A DNA stretch of 64,000 bases from Halocaridina rubra (Eukaryota; Arthropoda; Malacostraca; Decapoda; Atyidae), in NCBI GenBank assembly GCA_037179515.1, contig JAXCGZ010007600.1:101001-165000 (forward strand), given 5' to 3'. Position numbers and translations under genes: made by a program. Below, one piece after another: positions 37,995 to 52,703 of the stretch. A model generated the notes under the pieces. It was not told the origin of the DNA, ran no database searches, and saw only the letters and a program-made list of their open reading frames with translations. How positions within the stretch are numbered: position 1 is the first letter of the stretch; the number at the start of each line of letters is the position of its first letter.

Positions 37995-38419
37995 TTTCTT
38001 TTCATATACAATATCATAACTCCCTAAACGTAGCAAGGTGCCATAGCTGAAGCAATAGAACTGATGTAGTGGGGCTTCCTGTTAGCTGAAAACTTACCTC
38101 TTTCAAAGTTTTGTGGTACGAAAAGAAATAAATCCCAGTCTACTTTTTCGTAATCCATTTGAATGGTATATCCTAAACTCCACACCAACTACTTCTTTGG
38201 ATATTCACAAACCAAAAGCATTTCCTCCTCAAAGAAACATACCAGTCATTTACAAACCTTTGACCAAAAATTCTTCCTCTTTCCTGTATTCACTTTGTAA
38301 TGATGGCAATAGGCATCTATAATTAATCATTCTCGGATTACTCTATTCTTCGTCCACATTACCTTTGCATTAACTTCTTCCCAAGCGTTCACAGATTTTC
38401 AACATTTTTGTTGCCTTAC
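37641..38419 (-). other. Intron c-d with one (AAT)n tract
   Basis: (AAT)n at about 37927-37995. Nothing else recognised. Confidence 0.7.
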
Positions 38420-38538
38420 CTGTGTGATACATGACGACCAACTCCATTTTTCTGCCAATCTGGTGCTTCTAAGTTCTCTGGTCTCCCTGTTCTTACAACA
38501 ATGTGCTGCATATCACGCCATGTTAAATTATTGTTTAC
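38420..38538 (-). CDS. Furin-like proprotein convertase, exon c (catalytic domain)
   Basis: Read 38538 to 38420 this gives 39 codons, VNNNLTWRDMQHIVVRTGRP, then ENLEAPDWQKNGVGRHVSH, plus AG of the next codon. NLTWRDMQH and NGVGR-VSH are near-invariant convertase motifs after the active-site Ser helix. The acceptor is TGCTACAG ending at 38539 and the donor is GTAAGG from 38419. Confidence 0.95.
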
Positions 38539-41500
38539 CTGTAGCAACAGAGAAAATGGTTTGGAGCTTAATATGAGAGAAATTACCTCACAGCTTTAGA
38601 TAACTAATCAAGTAAATATTAAAATCTAATATAACATTCAAATGGAATGTTCTTCATATATCCTTCGTTCTGATAGATATGGATACAGACACTATCTCTA
38701 GGGGTCTCTAGGTTTTTTTATCAGGTTAAAATAACTTCATCGCTGAAAAATATCATACATGTAACACAAGAAGAAAACCAACATGTGTATCATAATTAAT
38801 ACCCTATCAGTATTTATTGATCAACTCATGAGTGCAACATCTAATTACCTATGCTATCACAACTCCAAGCCAAAGAAGAAACGGAGCAAAGTAATACTAA
38901 AACAAGGGAAGGAAGAGGGCTTAACTATCAAGGTGAGGATTATGCCAACTATGAATTCTGGAAAAAGAGGCTATTTTATTACAATCCTCCATCCACATGC
39001 TTAAGAGTAACATGCTACAAAAACGAACACTAGAGAGTGAAAATAAAACACCAGAATATCTAATATCACAACTATTAGGAACATCATAGAGACAACAATG
39101 TAAAAAAAAAAAATCATATTGAAGAGTACAAGGATGACTTGTGTCATTAACCTAAAATATATATGCATATTAAAAAACAGATAAGAATATGCAGTGTTTA
39201 CACAGACATTTTTCCCTCAAGTATTACATAAACGAGGATGACTCAGTAAAGTCACTATAACATATGAAGATGCAAATATGAAAAGCTTGCATCTGCCATT
39301 TTCAAAGAGCATTTTAAGTTACATTTGAAAGCACCTTCAGTAAAATTTAAGTCCAATAAGTAATGCCTTGATGCTCAAGAAGGGAAAAGATGATGATGCT
39401 TCTCGAGGGAAATCATTTATTACATGAAAAAAAATTGTAGTCACTTTGTTTCAATTTCACTTTAGAGTAATAGAGATAAGTAGTTCAAGATATGTTAGTC
39501 TCAGAAAGAAAAAGTGTAGGAAATCATCACAGTATCAAAAAATAAATTAAAGAAGTATCTGCATACACCATAAAACCCTAGCTTTCCCTCCATGGCTAAA
39601 AGTACAAAATAAAGAGTAAAGAGTCACTTAAAGGACAAAGCCCAATGTTCAAAATTCTCCTATAATAAAGACATATATGACCAGATTAGTTTATACCTGC
39701 AAAAAATCGAGTGATGCACATAGATAACATACAATCTCTGCAAAAGCTTGCACGAATATTCTTGAGAAACAACTTAAAAGTACCAAGCATAAAGGTGGAG
39801 AAGTCTTGAACTAGCAAAATTGGTTTCAAACCGAAAATGAAGGGAGTTTTGATCAATGTAGTGCATGAAAAGAGCGAGGAAGCCCAGCTAAAATTACCAA
39901 AATGTTTTAATAAGTGACCTCTTTCCATAAAGCTACAAAGAGAATGTATAATATCTAAGAAGATTCTATGGGATAAAGAGATAGGTTGTTTCCAACAGGG
40001 TTTTGCTCTCAAGAAGATCATCTCTCCCAAAACTCTCCTCATCTCTCAAAGTATTGCTTTCTCTGCTGTGGCAAAAACAAATGACCTCCTCAAGAAACAA
40101 GGATTACATTCATAATACAGTATATGAAATAACATTTTAGATTCCTTGGATATATAAAGCTGTGACAAAGATACTCTCATATTTTAGTATTGCTGCACTT
40201 GCAAAAATTTTAAAAATTTAGCTGTTAAAAAGAGAAAAATGTGATGACTTCACCTTCCTGATGTTCTATATCAGTGAAGGTGAACATGATGCTGATATGA
40301 ATTAGCAGTCACCCCCAAACAATGATGGCTGATGCACAGCAATCACTTCTCTAGCTTCATTTGGAAAGCTAGAAGAGTGAATTGTAAGTAAACGTAAAAT
40401 GACTTATATATTTGTTGCCACAAAGTCCTGTACTGGAAAATCCAGCACTTCATTACAAACTCACTGCCTTCACTTGATTATGTTTTTTTTTCTTCACATT
40501 TTTGGATTCTTTTAGTTGCAAAATTGTCAAATATCCTTGTTATATTCAACACCTTTAAACTGTGTACAAAGAATTGGTTCATGGTTTGTGTAACATGGGA
40601 TATGTGTGGCACTAAAAGCTTAGCCTCTACAAGTGTGATACCTTTTCGACACTAAGTTCTAAACTGCTTTAGCAGATTTCTTTTCTTACATCCCAAGAAT
40701 ATTTATCTTCTCCCCTCCAAACTGATAAGGTTGAATTCTTAACCCCTCACAATAATTCAAATGGTAAATTTTTAATTTCTTTATCTAAACGATCTTAGTG
40801 TTGTGAGTACTGAAAATGTCTCTTTATGAATGTTCAATCTATAAGATTATAGATTTGCTATATTTGACAAGTATCTTATACAGCATCATTATGAATTATT
40901 TCTTCTTTAGCTATTCAAACATTTGAAATATCTCATAATACTACAAATACAGAGCTTTACAAAAAGCTGCTATTTTCTCTCTATAATCATTCGAGTCAGC
41001 TTCCTAAGTAATTAAGATACTAAAAAATTCAGTTATTTGATTTTTAGCCCAATCTCCACCATTCAAATACAGGTATAATACCCTGATACTTGGTACCAAT
41101 TGTCAGGATTAACTCTTATATTTGACCGAGTTGAATTTCATATCATTAACTTCTACTCAATCATGCAGCCTTAGGTCATCATCTTGCAGCTTTGTCCTGG
41201 CCTCAGCAGAACTAATTAAGACTTTATTACTTTACAGATAAACAGACATTACAGCAGGAATGAATGATGACCACTGGCGGCTTGGCCTATAGTGTAAGTC
41301 AGACAACCTATAAATAACATTGGGATTATCATCTTATGTAGAGGGATTGGTTGGCAGGGTTTGACGAGGAGTCTGAGGAGAGGTTAAGGTTTTCCATTCC
41401 AATGGTGAGGTGTTTGGGCTGTTGGACAGCTGGGAAATCTACTTTTTCACACTTGGGAACAAACCCTTTAGGGTCGTATGTTAATATCCATTCTAGTCAA

Positions 41501-43707
41501 AAGAGTGACAGTTAAGATCCTTACCAGGGTGCAGCAGCTTTTGTTTCACTCACAGTCTATTTCAATCCAATTAAAATATCATTAGCAAAGCAGCCAAGTA
41601 AAGCAAGCTGCACATTTTTATCAATGTAGTAAACCATTTTCAAAAATATAACTGCAGCTAGAACGATTCTTGTGATACTCAAGATAAACCATTCCTCTTC
41701 AATGAATACAATTAATTATGCTTGTCATTTGTATTTTTCTGGTCAGAAACCTACAGTTCATTTCCTAGCTTTTCTGCTTATCTAATACTTAAGATTATTT
41801 TATGACTGGCTCGTTCAAAATGCCTCAGCGTAAATCTAGGTTAAATATGTCCATTTATCATAGGAACATTGCAACACACACAATGTAGAAGTGACAGTGA
41901 AATTGACCTACATCCCCGCAGCAGTCTGCTTATCAGTGGCAAAAATAAAGCCTAAAAGCTGGCTATCACAAGGGCTGCCACAGCAAAAGGAGGAACACTG
42001 CACCAGATAAAGGTAACTGCCCTTCAAGACGATGAGAGACCAGGATAAAGAGAATAATACAGTGCTAATCAATGAAATACACTGTACTACAAAATGGTAA
42101 TAAAGCACTAAAATTAACAAGGTAATGAAAATTACTATCAAGAATATCCATCTCTCTAGTTTAAAAAATAAATACATAAAAAGTAGAGCACCAAACAGGA
42201 TCATAAACAGAATATATCCTTATTTAAGACCACCCTTCCTTCCATTAAACAAAAGTGGGGTGGCTACATAACGTTACACTCTTTGAAATATTTCTGGTGC
42301 TAGAAGCTACAAGACCAAATGCCAGGCAAAAAGAGATATAGGTTTAAGTATTATAAGTACGCTCACATTGATCATTATATCAATAAGATACCTGAAAAAT
42401 AGTATATATATTAAAGCCTAAAAATACAAAGAAAATTCAGAAATTGTTCACTAAAAATTAAAACTCACCTGTACACAGCCATGGCAAATAAATTAGGAGC
42501 AGGAACAAGTAATTTCCAAGACAGACAACCTTACAAGCTTAAAGGGACATCAAATAAGCAAAAGCCTAATGAAGAAGAAATTGCCTTCAAGGTGAACAGA
42601 CGTATCTTCAAACCCACATATTAAGATTAAAATAAAAGAATAAGGATAGAATGACAATAGCAAACATATCTGATGCTAGGATTAAATAAGTTATTCCTAC
42701 CTAGCCAATAACATGAAATCAAGCAAGAACTCGAGACTGCACTCTATGCATGAAGTAGGTCAAAATGTATATGCAATTAGGAGAATGTCACAGTTGTATG
42801 CATTGTTGAGCTAAATTATTTGATTAATCTCAATTATTTCTCAAATACAAAAAACTATGTTGAGATTTACTAAAACAAAAAAATATACGAATTTACATCA
42901 CAAATGACAATACCAATACAGCAAATAATCACCAAAATTAGCATAAGGAAAATTTTCTGTTATTTTAAAATATGTGGTAGAACATTATAATTAGATGAAT
43001 ACTTAAACTGGTTAATATTGGATAATGTAAAAGTTGGCAAAAAAAAAAAAAAACATTACAGCAAAAACTACAATGATGAGAAAGATATCCAGGGGCAGGT
43101 AATATCCACAAAAGAAGCACACAACAGTCACTTAAAAATATAATCCCCACAAGAATATTAGGACTTTAAACATTATATCACCTAAGAGCACTTAAGCAGA
43201 GGCTACAAACATGAAAGGACAACAGCAATCACAAATGAATAGCAGTCCCTTCAAAAGCCATCACTGGAACATGGAGCTTAAACAGTAAAGACATCAGAGC
43301 TATAGTAACGTATGATCACCCAAGAAGACTGAAAGTGGGTTATGGTATTTTCTTGTCATTAGTGAAATACTAAAAGATTTGGTCTTTCATCTTCAAAGTT
43401 CACACCACATTTAAAAATTTAAGAAGTCTTCATCCTACAATAATGTGATGAAATGCTAATAAAAAAATAAAAAAAAAAAAGTCCCGCAATGTAGACGTCT
43501 ATACTTACAGTATGGAGGATACACATTGAAACCTAACAATGGAACATAATAATTGGCTCCTGATCTACACTAGCATCAAAAACCCTATATTAGAGAAAAT
43601 AAAATCATCTGCAATGCTGACAAAGAGGTCTCAAAAGGAATGTAAAGCAAAATAATGGGCTACTGGTTTAAGTACAATTTGGAATACCACAAGAAGTAGT
43701 GGCCTAC
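38539..43707 (-). other. Intron b-c (5.2 kb)
   Basis: Unusually free of recognisable transposons for this window. Open frames at 39686-40042 and 41908-42204 show no family motif. I see no additional exon, and none is expected from the phases. Confidence 0.75.
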
Positions 43708-43892
43708 CTGAAGAGCTAAAGCACATATGGCAGCAGCTAGAGGTGCTGAAGCAGATGTTCCTGTATGTGAGGGAGTGCAAGAGTGGTGAAGATCAGTGGT
43801 AACGATCTGGCGCTCGCCTAAGGAACCAGAACTGTATGTAGTAGCTAAAGTGGAACTGCAGGCTTCAGAGTACCATGGAACACGACCCTTCT
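43708..43892 (-). CDS. Furin-like proprotein convertase, exon b (catalytic serine)
   Basis: Read 43892 to 43708: two bases complete a Glu codon, then 61 codons starting KGRVPWYSEACSSTLATTYS. The nucleophile Ser lies in HTGTSASAPLAAAICALAL. QIVTTDL and SHTGTSASAPLAA are diagnostic of the furin/kexin family. The acceptor is TTGCAG at 43898-43893 and the donor is GTAGGC from 43707. The Cys in SEACSS and the Cys in HHSC are at conserved positions. The exon ends in phase 0. Confidence 0.97.
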
Positions 43893-44405
43893 CTGCAATA
43901 ATGAAAAAAAGCACAAGCATAACAATATGTTCAATGCCCTTATATTATAGATATATTAAAAGAGATAATACACACTTCAGTTAAATGATATTTTGAGTTC
44001 CTCATTGTAGTCAAATCTTTCATATTCACAGATTCAGATGTCGAGGGTTCAACTACTGCACTATAGTTTCATTATAAATGAAGTAAGCCATATAAAAAGT
44101 ATTCTGTATAGACAGCATTCATCACAGGTGCTGTTGAAAATCTTCCTGTACGTAGTCAAGGAAAAAATTATATACTGAGTAAGGAAATGCTACTTACAGG
44201 CATGACCACTCTGCATAATCTATATTCATTTTTTACCATTACATTCCGCCCTTCTTTTGTACTCAATAAAAATCAAATCATCCTTATACACTGACGTGTG
44301 AGCGGAGTTGAAAGAAGAGCAATTGCCCTTAACTAACATTTACATATGTAAAATAGTACTCACTAAAGCTGGTAAGCTGGCAATGACCGCCATATGAGGC
44401 ATATA
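43893..44405 (-). other. Intron a-b, left part
   Basis: Nothing recognised before the Tigger terminus at 44406. Confidence 0.7.
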
Positions 44406-47113
44406 CAGGGGGTCCTCGTATAACGTCACTCTGAGTGACATCATTTCGCCGTTACGTCAAGAGGCCAATAAATACTTAGTAAATTAATAATAAATTAAAT
44501 TTTCAACCTACCAGGCTGGTGCGGTAAATTCAAACCGCATGCGCTGAACAGTTTGAGAGAGCAGTGGATGAATACACAGCTGGCAGCAATGTTGTATTTA
44601 TATTTATCAAGTTAATGGTTTATTTATTTATTTGTTTATATATTTGGCTATATTGAAGGATTACCGTATATTGAATAAAAAAACAAACACATAGCTGTAA
44701 ATAAGATATTATTTGAAATACAAACGAATACACAGTAACAGCACAGCTGTGTTCGTATTTATCAAGTTAAAAGCTTTATTTATTTGTTTATATATTTGAT
44801 TACATTGAAGGATTATACTGAACTTAAAAAACAAAATACCAAACACATAGCCATATATACGATTTTCTTTGAAATAGTTTGTTGTGCATAGTGTTAAAAT
44901 ACGGCATCACACAACTCTAAAAAAGGAAGAAGAACCTCCGCTCAGTTCATTCCTGCCCACCGCAATGTGCCTAGTGTTTTCGTCTGCTCTTTCATTGTGT
45001 TCACTCGCTACTGACATTAAAATGCCTCCTAAGCGTACTAGAGAGAGTTCTGATGGCAGTGCCACTAAGAAAAGTCATCACCATGGTAATTAAATTTGAA
45101 GTGGTAAACCTTGCTGAAAAGGAAGAATCTTCTATGAACATTGGCCACAACCTCGGATTAGCCCGTACGACCGTGGCCACGATCACATTAGACAAAGACC
45201 ACATCCGTGCCCACGTGAAAGGTTCGACTCCTATGACGTCTACTGTGATCACAAGGCAGCGTAGTCGCCTTATGATCGAGATTGCTAGTGCTTTGGCTTG
45301 AAGACCAAATTCGACTGCATATCCCAATAAGCCTTATGCTTATACAGGAAAATGCTAAACTATTGTTTGAAACCTTGAAAACAAAAAGGGGAATGGCAGT
45401 GAATGTGAAGAGTTTGTTGCTAGTAGAGGGTGGTTTAATCATTTTAAAGATTGTGCTAATTAGCATACTATAAGAGAGCAAGGTGAAGCTGCTAGTGGTG
45501 ATGAGGAAGCAGCAAAAATGTTTCCTATTGCTGTAGCTCAGATACCGTGCCTTACAGGTATATAACATGGACGAGCCTGGCTTGTTCTGGAAGAGTATGC
45601 TTAGTCGTACTTACATTGCCAAGGAAGAGAAGACAACACCAGGCCATAAAGTCAGCAAGGAGAGACTGACTTTGCTTTTGGGGGCTGATGCTGCTGGAGA
45701 CTGAAAGCTGAAGCCTTTGTTGGTTTATTTGACAGAAAAACCAAGGGCACTCAATGGCATTTAGAAGGGTCAACTGCCAGTCATCTGGAAATCAAACAAG
45801 AAGGCTTGGATAACCCTTCAAATATTTGAGGACTGGTTCAGCAACTCTTTTATTCCCGAAGCAGAGAAGTACTGTATTTCTAAGGGTCTGCCCAATACGG
45901 TGTTGCTAATCCTGGACAATGCCCCTGGTCACCCTGCCCATTTAGATGACTTTCATCCTAATGTAAAGGTGATTTACCTTCCACCTAATACCACTTTCCT
46001 GTTACACCCAATGGATCAGGGGGCCATTGTCTCTTTCAAGGCATACTACCCCCGAAGAACAATTGCTATGGCTCTCAGGACAACTGAGAAGGAAAAGAAC
46101 CTGACTGTCATGGACATCTGGAAGTTGTAAAATATTCTTCATGCTGTGAAGAATATTGCTGATGCTTGGGAGGAAGTGCTGCAAACGAACTTAAATGGGG
46201 TATGGAAAGATGCACGCCCCTATTTTGAGAATGACTTCCGAGCCTTTGAGGAGACAGTTGCGGCTGTAACCAAAAACTCTGTTGTCATGATTAAGGAGCT
46301 CGGGTTGGAGGTAGAGACTGATGATGTAAAAGAGCTCCTGGAATCTCATGGCGAGCATTTATCTACTGAGGACCTCATTCAACTGAAAATGCAAATGATT
46401 GAAGAGGAGGAAGAACTACAAAGCCCAAAGCCCAAGAGATTCACATCCAAGGAATTGGAAGAAATATTTGCCCTGGCAGAGGAACTGATGGCAAAGCTCG
46501 AGGCTCAGGACCCCAACGTTTCCAGGTACAATAAGGTCGAGAGAGGGATCAATGATGCCCAGCGGCATTATAAGGAAATATATGAGGAGAAGAGGAGGTC
46601 ATCCTTCCACACTCACCTTGATCAATTCTTTCTGAAGGTAGAGCCCCCATCAAAATATCCTGTGCCCTTTACCTCAGGTGCCTCTACCTCTATAGACAAA
46701 TCTGCCCCAGTACCTCCATCATGTACTTTTGCCTCTCCAGACTCACCTGCCCCAGTCTCCTCAGCACCTGCCTCTCCAGCTTCCACCTCCCAATAAGCCT
46801 GTCTCTCCCTCCCTTGCAACACCCCTTCCAGTGTGCAAGCCAACCACTTGAGTAAAGGTAAGCTATAATGCACTGTACTGTAGTGTAATATTACTATTGA
46901 TACATTTTAAAGCTAAGCAATACTATTAAGCTTAGTTTTAGTTTTTCTATCATAGATTAAGAACATATGTTTTTTTCCACTGCTTAAACTATTTATTTTT
47001 AACATAGGTTGGGGGGACCTAGGTTTGAATTTAGGGATGTTCCGACTTACGTTGAAATCCGAATTAAGTCAGATGCCAGGAACAGGACCCAGACATTAAA
47101 CGAGGACCCACCG
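44406..47113 (+). mobile_element. Tigger element (T2 family), 2.7 kb, TA target duplication
   Basis: The left terminus CAGGGGGTCCTCGTATAACG pairs with the right terminus read in reverse (CGGTGGGTCCTCGTTTAATG). TA flanks both sides (44404-44405 and 47114-47115). It contains a nearly full-length but broken TIGD1-like transposase. It lies in furin intron a-b, 118 bp downstream (gene direction) of exon a. Confidence 0.9.
45023..46796 (+). pseudogene. Tigger (TIGD1-like) transposase, frameshifted
   Basis: The ATG at 45023 begins MPPKRTRESSDGSATKK. A frameshift follows at once, then VVNLAEKEESSMNIGHNLGL (helix-turn-helix region), then further shifts. MDEPGLFWKSM is the first-Asp block, and LLILDNAPGHP (second Asp) and FLLHPMDQGAIVSFKAYY (third-Asp region) follow. 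The C-terminal regulatory tail starts near 46146 and ends in a Ser/Pro/Ala-rich stretch at TAA 46794. I count at least four disruptions (near 45075, 45300, 45470 and 45703) plus the stop at 46128. The order is that of pogo-family DDE transposases with a CENP-B-type DNA-binding part. Confidence 0.88.
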
Positions 47114-47231
47114 TACAGTATATGCAAACCATACCTTATTATTTTATTTTTCTCTTATTTCTGATCCACAATGTGTACCCAAAGACACATTAGATTATTA
47201 TATCATCTCTACATGATAATGAATTCCATAC

Positions 47232-47355
47232 CTGTTGCTGATGAGATACTGAGTGTCCAGATAGAATTAGTGTAGCCATCACAATTGCAGTTATCTTGGT
47301 CACGACCACCATTCCCAGATGCCCAGACAAATATTGAGCCTTTTCCTCCACGGCC
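47232..47355 (-). CDS. Furin-like proprotein convertase, exon a (oxyanion hole)
   Basis: The first exon visible in transcript order. Read 47355 to 47232 it begins [20 protein letters not shown], continues [20 protein letters not shown], and ends with T plus one base. SGNGG holds the oxyanion-hole Asn; PC2-type enzymes have Asp there, so PC2 is excluded. [11 protein letters not shown] is a furin-group signature. The acceptor is TTTTTGCAG ending at 47356 and the donor is GTATGG from 47231. The preceding residue boundary is phase 0. Exons with the catalytic Asp and His must lie right of 64000, since none was found in 47.4-64 kb. Confidence 0.96.
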
Positions 47356-47735
<380 letters not shown>

Positions 47736-47741
47736 ACCAGG

Positions 47742-49469
47742 AAGGCTAAAGAAAATCCCAAGCTTTTCCACAGCTTTATCAGAGGAAAACTGAAGGTAAA
47801 AGAACAGGTTTTAAGGCTAAAGAGAGCGGATGGAAGCATCACTGAGACGGATGAAGAGATCTGCAAAGAATTGAACAAGGACTTTCAGTCAGTATTTACA
47901 GTAGAAAATACCCCACCCCCTCAGATTGCAGTGATAGAAGCTCAAGGGCCGGTATTAGAGAACATCAACCTTACAGCCACAGAGGTATGCAAAGCGCTGA
48001 TGGATTTAGATGTTCATAAAGCTACAGGTCCTGATGACATATCCCCTCATGTGCTTAAAAAATGCGCAAACACAATATCAGTGGCACTAAGTATCATATT
48101 TAAGGAGTCACTGGAGTCGGGGGAGATTCCAAGATGCTGGAAACAAGCAAATGTGATACCTATCTTCAAAAAGGGAAGGAGGGATACGGCTCTGAACTAT
48201 AGACCAGTTTCCTTGACCAGCATAGTTTGCAAAGTTATGGAGAAACTACTAAGGAAACATATCTCTCTTCACTTGGAATCCTTCAACTTTTTGTCAGTGA
48301 GGCAACATGGCTTCAGAGAAGGTAGATCAACAGTAACAAACTTATTAGAATTTTATGATGAGGTAAGCCAAATCTTACAGGAAAGAGAGGGCTGGGCAGA
48401 TTGCATATTCCTAGACTTCCAGAAAGCGTTTGACACTGTTCCACATGGGAGACTTATTAGGAAGCTGCAATCAATGGCTAGAATAGGTGGAAATGTTTTG
48501 GAATGGATAAAAACTTACTTAGAAGGAAGGGAACAGAGGGTTAGAGTAAGACACTCAGTGTCTGAATGGAGAAGAGTTAGTAGTGGAGTTCCACAGGGTT
48601 CAGTTTTAGGGCCACTTTTGTTCCTTGTATATGTAAATGACCTACCAGAGTCTGTAAATTCATTCATGAATATATTTGCAGATGATGCAAAGATTGTGAA
48701 GAAAGTAAAAAACGAGAACAATGGTAGAGAACTTCAGGAGGATCTAAATAATCTGCATGAGTGGTCAGAAAAGTGGCTAATGAAATTCAATACTTCAAAA
48801 TGTAAGGTAATGAGAATGGGTACAAGTGCAAGAAGGCCCAAGCTTGACTACTCGGTGGCTGGAATACAACTTCAAGAGACAGAAAATGAGAGAGATCTAG
48901 GAGTAAACATACTGGCAGATTTGTCTCCAGAAATACATATAAATGGCATAGTAAGGGCAGCATATGCATTCTTATCAAATGTAAGGGTAGCCTTCAGGCA
49001 CATGGACAAGGAAATGTTCAGAAATATTTATGTAACCTATGTGAGGCCAAAACTCGAATATGCAGCCCCCTTTTGGAATCCGCACTTGAAAAAGCACATA
49101 GCTAAGCTTGAAAAAGTTCAAAGACATGCCACGAAACTGGTGCCAGAAATACGCAATCTCAGTTATGATGAGAGGCTGAGGGAATTAGACTTACCATCAC
49201 TCGAAGCTAGAAGAGTGAGGGGGGATGTGGTGACAGTCTTTAAATTCCTTCATGGTTATGATAGAGTGGATAGGGATCGATATTTTGATATGGCTGGCTC
49301 TAGAACTAGAGGTCATAGTTTGAAGCTTCGTAAGAAAACTTCTTTGCAGGATGTAAGGAAATACTTTTTCAGTGTAAGAGTAGTTGATACTTGGAATTCG
49401 CTAAGCGAGGAGGTAGTTAATGCTATCTCAATCCATAGTTTTAAGGACAGGTATGATAAGTATCACTAA
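47742..49469 (+). CDS. LINE-B reverse transcriptase, N-terminally truncated but open
   Basis: Open from the truncation point to TAA 49467, with all RT motifs: [38 protein letters not shown] and [10 protein letters not shown] count about a dozen amino-acid differences from copy 1 over 532 residues and no stop or frameshift, so insertion is recent. It lacks the endonuclease and a start codon and so cannot mobilise itself. Confidence 0.88.
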   Translation, partial: KAKENPKLFHSFIRGKLKVKEQVLRLKRADGSITETDEEICKELNKDFQSVFTVENTPPPQIAVIEAQGPVLENINLTATEVCKALMDLDVHKATGPDDISPHVLKKCANTISVALSIIFKESLESGEIPRCWKQANVIPIFKKGRRDTALNYRPVSLTSIVCKVMEKLLRKHISLHLESFNFLSVRQHGFREGRSTVTNLLEFYDEVSQILQEREGWADCIFLDFQKAFDTVPHGRLIRKLQSMARIGGNVLEWIKTYLEGREQRVRVRHSVSEWRRVSSGVPQGSVLGPLLFLVYVNDLPESVNSFMNIFADDAKIVKKVKNENNGRELQEDLNNLHEWSEKWLMKFNTSKCKVMRMGTSARRPKLDYSVAGIQLQETENERDLGVNILADLSPEIHINGIVRAAYAFLSNVRVAFRHMDKEMFRNIYVTYVRPKLEYAAPFWNPHLKKHIAKLEKVQRHATKLVPEIRNLSYDERLRELDLPSLEARRVRGDVVTVFKFLHGYDRVDRDRYFDMAGSRTRGHSLKLRKKTSLQDVRKYFFSVRVVDTWNSLSEEVVNAISIHSFKDRYDKYH

Positions 49470-49543
49470 GTATAAAATGGAACCGATGAGGAGACGGGAA
49501 GATACGAGCTTTGGGCTCTTTCCCGTAAACACAATTAGGTAAT

Positions 49544-49545
<2 letters not shown>
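47742..49545 (+). mobile_element. LINE-B copy 2, 5'-truncated
   Basis: Starts within the linker before the RT domain ([11 protein letters not shown] of copy 1) and runs to the family 3' end (stem-loop 49494-49526, CACAATTAGGTAAT). It is followed by five CA units and (TA)n. Nearly identical to copy 1. Confidence 0.9.

Positions 49546-49631
<86 letters not shown>
49546..49631. repeat. (CA)n then (TA)n microsatellite
   Basis: Joins the LINE-B copy 2 tail to a Tigger-type terminus at 49632. Confidence 0.96.
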
Positions 49632-51521
<1,890 letters not shown>

Positions 51522-51593
51522 GTTCCTACTTCTCGGAAATTCACCTATCGCGGCCGGTCCCGGAACCGAACCCTCGCAATAAACGAGGGATTA

Positions 51594-51695
<102 letters not shown>

Positions 51696-51755
51696 CCCCC
51701 GTGAAAGCACTCACTGTGAATAGATTGACTAAATTTTTCCACTATATAGAGTGCC

Positions 51756-52100
51756 TTGGATATTTTGGGTAAGGATGATTCTAATATAGAGCGTGCAGGC
51801 TTGACGTCTCGAAAGATTATGCATGATGTTGCCTGTTACAATGAACTTTTGAAAGAAAAGAAGAGGATTGCACGGCAGGCAACTATTGATGCCTACTTCT
51901 CAACCAAAACAAGTGATTCTAATGACTCTCAGCCCAGCAAATCTAAGCAGTATGAACCCCAACCACAACCAGGGGTTAGCTCTCCCCCTTCCTCCTCCTC
52001 TTCTCCCTCTCCTACTGAATTATGTCACCTCCTCACCGCCGCCCTGCTCGGCCCAGTATGCCTGTTGCCCATCGTATATAGAGTGAGTACATCTGAGTAA
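51756..52100 (+). pseudogene. Tigger-type transposase C-terminus, duplicate 1
   Basis: The frame encodes [38 protein letters not shown], then RQATIDAYFSTKTSDSNDSQ and a Ser/Pro-rich end. D-DSN-ER followed by CY-ELL-EKK and QATIDAYF is the usual tail of Tigger-type transposases. The rest of the enzyme is absent. The tail runs into a GTGAGT donor-like site near 52081. Confidence 0.75.
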
Positions 52101-52261
52101 CATTTTACATTTTTTTGTTATACTGTATCTTTAATACTATACCACAGTATTTTATTGAGGCATTGCATATTAAAACAAAATATTAAAGTGTTCCTACTTC
52201 GCGGAAATTCATCTATCGCGGCCGGTCCCGGAACCGAACCCTCGCAATAAACGAGGGATTA

Positions 52262-52325
<64 letters not shown>

Positions 52326-52385
52326 CCCCCGTGAAAGTACTCACTGTGAATAGGTTGACTAAATTTTTCAACTATATAGTGCGCC

Positions 52386-52703
52386 TTGGATATTTTGGAT
52401 AAGGTCGATTCTAATATAGAGCGTGCAGGCTTGACGTCTCGAAAGATTATGCATGATGTTGCCTGTTACAATGAACTTTTGAAAGAAAAGAAGAGGATTG
52501 CACGGCAGGCAACTATTGATGCCTACTTCTCAACCAAAACAAGTGATTCTAACGACTCTCAGCCCAGCAAATCTAAGCAGTATGAACCCCAACCGCAACC
52601 AGGGGTTAGCTCTCCCCCTTCCTCCTCCTCTTCTCCCTTTCCTACCGCTTATGTCACCTCCTCACCGCCACCCTGCTCGGCCCAGTATGCCTGTTGCCCA
52701 TAG
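52386..52703 (+). pseudogene. Tigger-type transposase C-terminus, duplicate 2
   Basis: Same as duplicate 1 with [15 protein letters not shown] and a small shift in the Ser/Pro region (SPFPTAYVTSSPPPC). It stops at 52701. It begins the array of exon-like units that follows. Confidence 0.75.

Noticed and set aside
39686..40042. 118-codon minus-strand frame in intron b-c
   Set aside because: No family resemblance. The splice phases of exons b and c leave no need for an exon between them.
45900..46796. Functional TIGD-type host gene
   Set aside because: Multiple frameshifts and a stop at 46128 within intact transposon ends; a decayed Tigger.
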